A DNA stretch of 64,000 nt from Paracoccus subflavus. GTDB taxonomy: Bacteria; Pseudomonadota; Alphaproteobacteria; Rhodobacterales; Rhodobacteraceae. The position numbers and the translations under genes were made by a program. Shown one piece after another: positions 58,306 to 64,000 of this stretch. Under the pieces are notes generated by a model. The model was given only the letters and a program-made list of their open reading frames with translations, was not told where the DNA came from and did not search any database. The stretch spans positions 239,887 through 303,886 of the forward strand of contig NZ_SISK01000003.1 in NCBI RefSeq assembly GCF_004310345.1, given 5' to 3'. Each line of letters opens with the position of its first letter. The stretch's first letter is position 1.

Positions 58306-59401
58306 GGCCGGGGGCGCTTTGCCCCCCAGCCCCCCCGAGGATATCTGGGTCAAGGCAAAGGAACGTCTGGCCGTTGAGGCCCAGGCGGTCGGATTCTCGC
58401 GAATGCGGGTGACGACGCCCGATGCGGTCCCGCTGGCGGCCGAGCGGTTGCAGCAGTTCCTGGACGCCGGGCATCACGGCCAGATGGGCTGGATGGCCGA
58501 GCGGACGCATTGGCGCGGCAATCCAGCCGCTCTCTGGCCCGAGGCCCGGTCGGTGATCGTGCTGGCGGAACTCTATACCCCCGGCCACGATCCGCTGGCG
58601 GTGCTGGGCCGGCCGGACCGGGCGGCGGTCAGCGTTTATGCCCAGGGACGCGATTATCACGATCTGGTCAAGAAGCGGCTGAAGCGCCTGGGCCGCTGGC
58701 TGCTGGAGCAGGCGCCCGAGGAGGCGATCAAGGTGTTCGTTGATACGGCTCCGGTGATGGAAAAGCCGCTGGCCCAGGCGGCGGGGCTGGGCTGGCAGGG
58801 CAAGCACACCAACCTTCTGTCGCGCGATCTGGGAAGCTGGTTCTTTCTGGGGTCGATCTTCACCACCGCCCCCCTGCCCCCGGACGCGCCCGAAGACGAG
58901 CATTGCGGATCGTGCCGCGCCTGCCTGGACGCCTGTCCCACAGGCGCGTTTCCCGCGCCCTTCCAACTGGACGCGCGGCGCTGCATTTCCTACCTGACGA
59001 TCGAACACAAGGGCCCGGTCGATCCCGAGCTGCGCCCGCTGATGGGCAACCGCATCTATGGCTGCGACGACTGTCTGGCGGTCTGCCCCTGGAACAAGTT
59101 CGCCCAGGCCGGATCCGAGATGCGCTATCGCGGCATCATCGAGGCCCCCCCCCTGGCGGACCTGGCGATGCTGGACGACGCGGCCTTCCGGGACCGGTTC
59201 TCGGGCAGCCCGATCAAGCGCATCGGTCGGAACCGTTTCGTGCGCAACGTTCTTTATGCCATCGGCAATTCGGGCCGGCCGGATCTGGCGGATGTTGCCC
59301 GCCGCCTGACAGGCGATCCCGATCCGGCGGTGGCCGATGCGGCGGACTGGGCGGTGGCGCGCCTGGCCAAAGCGGCGGCCCTCAGCCGGCATCCGGTCTG
59401 A
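58283..59401 (+). CDS. queG: tRNA epoxyqueuosine(34) reductase QueG
   Basis: A 372-residue cobalamin and 4Fe-4S enzyme for the last step of queuosine synthesis in tRNA. Both ferredoxin motifs are present: [12 protein letters not shown] and [14 protein letters not shown]; a HEAT-like C-terminus follows. Family similarity begins at [15 protein letters not shown]. The start is uncertain: ATG at 58283 overlaps the GST gene by 23 bases, and TTG at 58319 is another choice. Both fall in or before a GC-rich repeat-like motif, so the first ~24 residues may not be native. Confidence 0.9.
   Translation: MPSLTGDKAGGALPPSPPEDIWVKAKERLAVEAQAVGFSRMRVTTPDAVPLAAERLQQFLDAGHHGQMGWMAERTHWRGNPAALWPEARSVIVLAELYTPGHDPLAVLGRPDRAAVSVYAQGRDYHDLVKKRLKRLGRWLLEQAPEEAIKVFVDTAPVMEKPLAQAAGLGWQGKHTNLLSRDLGSWFFLGSIFTTAPLPPDAPEDEHCGSCRACLDACPTGAFPAPFQLDARRCISYLTIEHKGPVDPELRPLMGNRIYGCDDCLAVCPWNKFAQAGSEMRYRGIIEAPPLADLAMLDDAAFRDRFSGSPIKRIGRNRFVRNVLYAIGNSGRPDLADVARRLTGDPDPAVADAADWAVARLAKAAALSRHPV
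58310..58361. repeat. GC-rich spacer repeat (copy 1), resembling a Rhodobacteraceae intergenic motif
   Basis: GGGGGCGCTTTGCCCCCC followed by CCGAGGATATCTGGGTCAAG and GCAAAG. From memory, similar G/C-run plus GGATAT-AAG motifs recur between genes in Rhodobacteraceae. A related copy is at 63721-63786. Here it runs into the start of queG. Confidence 0.4.
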
Positions 59402-59440
59402 TCCGGCCCGGCGGGTTCTGGCCTGCGGATCGGCACGGCC

Positions 59441-60199
59441 CTAGAGATCAAAGGCCAGAGGGCCGTAAAGGATCAGTCCGGGATGGGTCACGGGGGCCGT
59501 TTCCATGATTCGCGCCAGATCCTCTACGGTGCTGCGGATCAGATGCTGCTGGGGATGGCCGACCGCCTGGGCGAACAGCGCGGGCGTGTCCCCCGGCAGG
59601 CCATGGGCCCGCAGGCCGCGGGCCAGTTCGGGAAAGCTGCGCTGGCCCATGAAGACCACCGTCGTCACCGCCGGATCGGCGATGGCCGCCCAGTCGAGAT
59701 CCTCGGGCAGATGGCCGGTGACGTCCGCGCCGGTGATGAACTGCACCCGCCGCGCCGTCAGCCGCCGCGTCAGCGGAATGCCTGCCGCCGCCGCCGCCGC
59801 GCTGGCCGAGGTGACGCCCGGCACGATCTCGAAGGGAATGCCGGCGCGGATCAGGGCGGCCAGTTCCTCCTCGAGCCGTCCGAAGATGCCCGAATCCCCC
59901 GACTTGAGGCGCACCACGCGCCGCCCCGCCAGGGCATGTTCCACCAGCAGGGCATTCACATGGTCCTGCCGGGCCGAGGGGCGGCCCGCCCGCTTGCCCA
60001 CGGGGATCAGTTCGGCATGGGGATGGGCATGGTCCAAAACCGGTCCCGAGGCCAGGTCGTCATACAGCACCACCTCGGCCCGGGACAGGCGGTTTGCGGC
60101 CTTCAACGTCAGCAGTTCGGGATCGCCCGGCCCTGCCGAGACAAGCGAAACGAAACCGGCAGAGGTCAGAGGGTCGGACACAAGCAGGCCTTTTGCCAT
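59441..60199 (-). CDS. cobA: Uroporphyrinogen-III C-methyltransferase
   Basis: A 252-residue SAM-dependent methyltransferase (SUMT) giving precorrin-2 for sirohaem or cobalamin. The N-terminal VSAGPGDPELLTLKA, LYDDLAS, VVRLKSGDSGIFGR and PGVTSASAAAAAAGIPLT are diagnostic. No siroheme synthase CysG fusion. Divergent from phrB. QueG next door uses cobalamin, but that link is only suggestive. Confidence 0.92.
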   Translation of the reverse strand: MAKGLLVSDPLTSAGFVSLVSAGPGDPELLTLKAANRLSRAEVVLYDDLASGPVLDHAHPHAELIPVGKRAGRPSARQDHVNALLVEHALAGRRVVRLKSGDSGIFGRLEEELAALIRAGIPFEIVPGVTSASAAAAAAGIPLTRRLTARRVQFITGADVTGHLPEDLDWAAIADPAVTTVVFMGQRSFPELARGLRAHGLPGDTPALFAQAVGHPQQHLIRSTVEDLARIMETAPVTHPGLILYGPLAFDL

Positions 60200-60313
60200 G
60201 GGATTTCAGCTATATCACCCGGACCCCGGCGGGCAATGGCGTGCGGCATCGTGGGACTTGAAACTTTCTCTCGGCGCGGGCGTGATGCGCCGCAGGGCAA
60301 TGAAAGAGGCACC

Positions 60314-61708
60314 ATGACCGTGATCTGCTGGTTCCGCCGGGTGCTGCGGCTGGACGACCATCCTGCGCTTGTGGCCGCCGCAGCGGCCGGCCCGGTGATT
60401 CCCCTGGTGATCCTGGACCCGGCCGAGGCGCGCGCCCGTCCCGCCTCGGCCCAGCGTCAGGTCATGGCGCTGCCCGGTCTGGCCGAGGCGCTGGCGGCGC
60501 GGGGCAGCCGGCTGGTGGTGCGCCGGGGCGATCCGGCCGCCGTGCTGGCCCGGGTCATCCGCGACAGCGGTGCCCGCGTGGTCCATGCGTCCCAGGGGCT
60601 GCCCTTTGCCCGCGACGACGGATTGGCCGCGGCGGTCGAGGGCGCAGGCGCGCGCCTGCATCTGCATCCGCTGGCCGACCTGGTGGCGCGCGGCAGCGTG
60701 CTGACAAAGGGAGGCACGAGCTTCAAGGTCTTTACCCCCTTCTGGCGGGCCTTGCGGCAGGCCGACATCGCCCCGCCGCTGCCCGCCCCGGACCTGGCCG
60801 CACCCGACCGATGGCCAGACAGCGACCCCCCCGACTGGCCCGAGGCCCGCGCGGCTATGCGTCGCGGCTGGGACGTGGTGGCCCGGCATGTCCAGGCGGG
60901 CGAGGGGACGGCACAGGACCGGCTGGACGCCTTTCTGGGGCGCATCGCCGGCGATTATGTCCAAGGCCGGGACCGCCTGGCCGAAGGGGACACCACCTCG
61001 GGCCTGTCGGACGCGCTGGCCGTGGGCGAGATCAGCGCCCGCCGGATCTGGCACCGCGCCCTGGACGCGCAGCATCAAGGCCGGGGCGGGGTCGAGGATT
61101 TCCTGCGCGAACTGGCCTGGCGCGAGTTTTCGCGCGAACTGTTCCACGCCGCCCCCGATCTGGACCGCGCCTGCTGGCGGCGGGAATGGAACGGCTTCAC
61201 CTGGCGCGGCGACGGCCCCGATGCCGACGCCTGGGGGCAGGGCCGGACCGGCATCGCGGTGGTCGATGCCGGGATGCGCGAGATGTTCGTGACCGGGCGG
61301 ATGCACAACCGCGTCCGCATGATCGCGGCCAGCTTCCTGGTCAAGCACCTGATGATCGACTGGCGGATCGGCCTGGACTGGTTCGCCCGGTGCCTGACCG
61401 ACTGGGACGCGGCCAGCAACGCCGTGAACTGGCAATGGGTGGCGGGCTGCGGGCCCGACGCCTCGCCCTTCTTCCGGGTGTTCAACCCCGACACGCAGGC
61501 CGCGAAGTTCGATCCCGGTGGACATTACCGCCAGTATTGGCTGGCCCCCGAGGCCGAGGGAGCACGCCAGTTCGCCAAAGCCGCGCCCCTGTCCTGGCGG
61601 ATCGACCTTGCTGCCCGGCCCGCGCCGCTGATGGATCTGGACACCGGGCGGCAGGATGCGCTGTCGGCCTATCGCGACTTTGCCGGACGGATGGCCGCGG
61701 CGCGATAG
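60314..61708 (+). CDS. phrB: Deoxyribodipyrimidine photolyase
   Basis: A 464-residue photolyase/cryptochrome-family enzyme using FAD and light to split pyrimidine dimers. N-terminal antenna domain MTVICWFRRVLRLDDHP, FAD domain GRMHNRVRMIAASFLVKHL, and DWDAASNAVNWQWVAGCGPDASPFFRVFNP near the end. In the opening motif the usual Asp (FRRDLRL) is Val. ATG has AGAGG 5 bases upstream. The 3' end overlaps the converging TspO-like gene by 40 bases. Confidence 0.93.
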   Translation: MTVICWFRRVLRLDDHPALVAAAAAGPVIPLVILDPAEARARPASAQRQVMALPGLAEALAARGSRLVVRRGDPAAVLARVIRDSGARVVHASQGLPFARDDGLAAAVEGAGARLHLHPLADLVARGSVLTKGGTSFKVFTPFWRALRQADIAPPLPAPDLAAPDRWPDSDPPDWPEARAAMRRGWDVVARHVQAGEGTAQDRLDAFLGRIAGDYVQGRDRLAEGDTTSGLSDALAVGEISARRIWHRALDAQHQGRGGVEDFLRELAWREFSRELFHAAPDLDRACWRREWNGFTWRGDGPDADAWGQGRTGIAVVDAGMREMFVTGRMHNRVRMIAASFLVKHLMIDWRIGLDWFARCLTDWDAASNAVNWQWVAGCGPDASPFFRVFNPDTQAAKFDPGGHYRQYWLAPEAEGARQFAKAAPLSWRIDLAARPAPLMDLDTGRQDALSAYRDFAGRMAAAR

Positions 61709-62382
61709 GCCAGCAGGGCGGCGGCAAGCCCCGCCAGCCCGGCGACCGGAACGTTCAAGGGCGACAGGTTCGCCACAAGGATCCCGAACAGCGCCCAGAT
61801 CACCCCTGCCGGATAGGCCCATTCGCCGGGCCGGCGGGCCTGGATCATCAGGGCCAGCAGCGTGACACCGGTCAGGCACAGGATCGCCGCGATTTGCTGG
61901 GGCAGGATGCCGTATCCCGCCAGCACCAGGCCCAGCGATGCGCCCGTGGCCGCCGTCAGCCAACCGGCATAAAGCGCCACCGGCCGCACCTGCCAGGCCG
62001 GATCGCGCTGCCCCGCGCGCAGGAACGCCAGCGCGGCGGGCGCCAGCATCGCCCCGATCAACAGCGTGGCGCCGATGGGCGTGCGATGCGCCGTCTCGAT
62101 CCAGAAGGCGCCCAGGGCCAGGCTGACCAGCAGCGAGGGCCGCATCGGCTGCCAGTCGGGATCGACGGCGCGCTTCCACAGGCCAAAGCCAGACCCCGCG
62201 ACCAGCCAGGCAAAGATCAGCCCCCAGATCGAAAAGGCCCATCCTTCGGGCTGGATCGGCGGATCGACCTGCGGGATCGGAAACTGGTCGGGCCGATAGC
62301 CGCCAAAGCCGTTGGACAGCAAGGGCGAGACGGCAAAACCCAAAGCCGCCAGAAAGACCAGAATCGCAAGGCTGCGTGACAT
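61669..62382 (-). CDS. TspO/MBR-like membrane protein
   Basis: A 237-residue protein with about seven hydrophobic helices. The segment EGWAFSIWGLIFAWLVAG resembles the proline/tryptophan-rich motif of TspO-type sensory proteins, but the protein is longer than classical TspO (~160). The ATG at 62382 has AGG six bases upstream. Its last 13 codons overlap the 3' end of phrB on the other strand. Role unknown; TspO proteins deal with porphyrins and oxidative stress, which would fit photolyase and cobA next door. Confidence 0.65.
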   Translation of the reverse strand: MSRSLAILVFLAALGFAVSPLLSNGFGGYRPDQFPIPQVDPPIQPEGWAFSIWGLIFAWLVAGSGFGLWKRAVDPDWQPMRPSLLVSLALGAFWIETAHRTPIGATLLIGAMLAPAALAFLRAGQRDPAWQVRPVALYAGWLTAATGASLGLVLAGYGILPQQIAAILCLTGVTLLALMIQARRPGEWAYPAGVIWALFGILVANLSPLNVPVAGLAGLAAALLAYRAAAIRPAKSR

Positions 62383-62421
62383 GATGACCTGTATCCGCAA
62401 GAAATGCCGCGGCCCAACGCC

Positions 62422-63051
62422 CTAGCCGGGCGGGCGTTCCTGCGCGGCAAGGAACCGCGCCCGATCCAGATCGGCGGGCGTGTTGATGTTGAAGAAGGGA
62501 TCGGCCGCCGCTGCGTCCCAGACAGCGCGCGCCGCGGCGTGGAGTTCGGCAAAGCGGCGCACCCGCCGCTCGCCGCTCTGCAGAAAGGCCAGCAGATCGT
62601 GGCGCAGCGCCACCGGCCACAGCCCGCAGACCGGATGGTCGAAGACCTGCCCCGTGCCGTCGCGGCTGGCGGCCAGGACGATGCCGTTCCCCTGGGCGGC
62701 TCCCTGCGCGGCCAGTCTGGCGACCAGATCGGCCGGCAGGAACGGCGTGTCGCCCGCCACGCTGACCACCCGATCCGCACCCCGCGCGGCGGCCCAGTCC
62801 ATCCCCGCCAGAATGCCCGCCAGGGGTCCGGGCAGGCCGGGCAGGCCATCGGCCAGGACCGGCAGGCCAAGCCCCGCCAGGCGGGCCGGATCGCCATTGG
62901 CGTTCAGCGCCAGCCCGTCGCATTGCGGCGCCAGCCGGTCAATGATCCGGGCCAGCAGGGACCGCCCGTCCAGATCCAGCAGCCCCTTGTCTCCGCCGCC
63001 CATGCGGGTGGCGCGGCCTCCGGCAAGGATGATGGCGGGGGGGCGGGTCAT
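62422..63051 (-). CDS. mobA: Molybdenum cofactor guanylyltransferase MobA
   Basis: A 209-residue nucleotidyltransferase that adds GMP to molybdopterin. N-terminal motif ILAGGRATRMGGGDKGL (about 7-23), VAGDTPFLPADL (about 98) and FFNINTPADL near the end. ATG at 63051 matches the family start; an in-frame ATG at 63081 adds ten residues. The stop lies 39 bases before the start of the TspO-like gene on the same strand. Confidence 0.92.
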   Translation of the reverse strand: MTRPPAIILAGGRATRMGGGDKGLLDLDGRSLLARIIDRLAPQCDGLALNANGDPARLAGLGLPVLADGLPGLPGPLAGILAGMDWAAARGADRVVSVAGDTPFLPADLVARLAAQGAAQGNGIVLAASRDGTGQVFDHPVCGLWPVALRHDLLAFLQSGERRVRRFAELHAAARAVWDAAAADPFFNINTPADLDRARFLAAQERPPG

Positions 63052-63158
63052 CCTGTGTTTGTGTCGCGATGCGGAGGACATGACAAGGGCTGCCGCACCT
63101 CAGGCATTGCCCCACGCGCTTTCTTGACAGGGCCCGACCGCCCGGCCAAGGCTTTTGA

Positions 63159-63713
63159 ATGCGACACGATCCCCTGCCCCCGTTCCAGACCGAGGCCAGC
63201 CTGCCAGATCTGCCCTTTGCCACGATCGACGCCCTGATCCGCGCCCGGGGGGCAGAACAGGAACTCGACCTGCACGAGGGGCACGGGCGGTCAAACTGAG
63301 TCAGGCTGCCCGGGCGCGACGAGTTCGGAGCCCGGAGGGGACCGACCGGCAGCATCCTTTATGCGCGCGCCCAGGGCCGGGATCGGCTGCACGCCCTTCT
63401 GGACGCCACGACCCGCCATCTGGCCGACCGCCTGCCGGATCTCCGGGTGGTCTGGTCCTCGCTGGACCGGCCGGGGGCCTTGCCGCCGAATTTCAGCCTG
63501 GCGCGGGTGGCAGGCGTTACGCGGCTGGGGGCCGATTTCCTGCGCCTGCGGCTGGAGGGCGGCGATCTGGGCCGCTTCGCCCGCGACCTGATCCACTTTC
63601 GGCTGGTCTTGCAGCCCCCAGGCACCGCCGATCCGGCCTGACCCCTGATCGGCCCGGACGGGCTGACGGGTGCAAGTCGTGCCTTCCGGTTGCCGATCAC
63701 GCTGAAGCTGCGG
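63159..63713 (+). pseudogene. Decayed siderophore-interacting protein (DUF2218 + FAD-binding) gene
   Basis: One reading frame, interrupted by TGA at 63297-63299 and again at 63639-63641, gives MRHDPLPPFQTEASLPD..., LPGRDEFGARRGPTG, then LHALLDATTRHLADRLPDL (DUF2218-like). After that comes FSLARVAGVTRLGADFLRLR and FARDLIHFRLVLQPPG (start of the siderophore-interacting FAD domain). The second TGA stands where a Trp is likely (TADPA-stop-PLIGPDGLT). Family similarity ends near 63670, so the NAD-binding half is gone. Decay rather than sequencing error is suggested by two stops plus truncation, next to an IS element. Confidence 0.65.
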
Positions 63714-63720
63714 TGACAAC

Positions 63721-63786
63721 GGGGGCTGTCGGCCCCCCCCTCTCCTCCGGAGATTTCCTCCGAAGGTATCAACCAAGGGCAAAGAC
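63721..63786. repeat. GC-rich spacer repeat (copy 2)
   Basis: GGGGGCTGTCGGCCCCCCCC, then TCCGAAGGTATCAACCAAGG and GCAAAG. Same layout as 58310-58361 (G/C hairpin, then GRGGATAT/GGTATC, then CAAGG-GCAAAG). Confidence 0.35.
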
Positions 63787-63815
63787 CGCGGTCGTCAGCC
63801 GGAAACCTCGGGCTA

Positions 63816-64000
63816 GGGTCCAGACTCATAACCACCACGTGACGATAGCGGCGAGGGCTATGGCTGCGGTGTAGGTGCGGGCGAGCTTGTCGTAGCGGGT
63901 GGCGACGCGGCGGAAGTCCTTGATGCGACAGAAGGCGCGTTCGACGAGGTTTCTGCGTTTGTAGGGCTCCGGGTCGAAGGGGTGCAGACGCTTTCGATAG
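63816..64000 (-). mobile_element. IS5-family insertion sequence, one end only
   Basis: The element begins near GGGTCCAGACTC (63816) preceded by CTA, and contains the 3' end of an IS5-type transposase. The other end lies beyond the window, so target duplication and inverted repeats cannot be checked. Confidence 0.75.
63826..64000 (-). CDS. IS5-family transposase, C-terminal part (truncated by window edge)
   Basis: The frame is open to the right edge; 57 residues are visible. They read YRKRLHPFDPEPYKRRNLVE, then RAFCRIKDFRRVATRYDKLA, ending WWL. The NLVER...RRVATRYDK segment is the end of the DDE catalytic core (its Glu is the third acidic residue) in IS5/IS427-like transposases. Confidence 0.88.
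   Translation of the reverse strand, partial: YRKRLHPFDPEPYKRRNLVERAFCRIKDFRRVATRYDKLARTYTAAIALAAIVTWWL

Noticed and set aside
60200..60313. CTTGAA at 60257 as a heat-shock or RpoE-type promoter for phrB
   Set aside because: No acceptable -10 element at the proper spacing.

Overview
The window is high-GC, gene-dense DNA from an alphaproteobacterium of the Rhodobacterales, most likely Paracoccus or a close relative. The evidence is the family content: glpD-STPQUV glycerol operon, Rhodobacteraceae-style C-P lyase cluster, NDUFA9-like protein, FzlA-like GST, RTX proteins and TAXI-TRAP transport. A GC-rich spacer motif resembling one I recall from Rhodobacteraceae genomes also fits. There is one tRNA (Leu, CAG), no rRNA and no CRISPR array. 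Mobile DNA is limited to an IS5-family end at the right edge.

Layout. (1) 1-4.2 kb: 3' part of a large secreted haem-peroxidase/RTX protein. (2) 4.2-13.9 kb: zinc alcohol dehydrogenase, then glpR divergent from a tightly coupled glycerol operon (glpD, ATPases glpS/glpT, permeases glpP/glpQ, small membrane protein, binding protein glpV). (3) 13.9-21.3 kb: an adenylation-carrier-acyltransferase fusion, a TAXI-TRAP transporter, and a shrunken TetR regulator coupled to an EamA exporter. (4) 21.5-29.4 kb: an Mfd-family helicase, a class A penicillin-binding protein with a BA14K-like tail, a small secreted protein and a serralysin-like RTX metalloprotease. (5) 29.8-43.4 kb: a phosphonate cluster: phnCDE1E2, an SDR, a hexapeptide transferase, phnF, phnGHI, a HAD phosphatase, phnJKLN, a DUF1045 protein and phnM. 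(6) 43.6-46.8 kb: a sulfotransferase-like protein and a SPINDLY/GT41 glycosyltransferase. (7) 46.9-53.7 kb: glutamate synthase with a secreted-protein gene wedged between gltD and gltB. (8) 53.8-63.1 kb: uppP, NDUFA9-like, tRNA-Leu, DUF1269, mtgA, FzlA-like GST, queG, cobA, phrB, TspO-like, mobA. (9) 63.1-64 kb: a decayed siderophore-interacting protein gene and the IS5-family end.

How genes work together. The glp block imports glycerol; GlpD oxidises glycerol 3-phosphate (a glycerol kinase is not in the window). The phn block imports phosphonates and performs the whole C-P lyase pathway except that no phnP is present. The DUF1045 protein carries both HxT motifs of the 2H phosphoesterases and is a plausible replacement. 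Pho-box-like sites and a GntR regulator point to control by phosphate and by a phosphonate-linked signal.

Most interesting points: the candidate PhnP substitute; the complementary degeneracy of the GlpS/GlpT ATPase pair, predicting one canonical and one dead ATP site; the adenylation-carrier-acyltransferase fusion; and the secreted protein inside the glutamate synthase operon. All calls come from reading the sequence; no database search was run.
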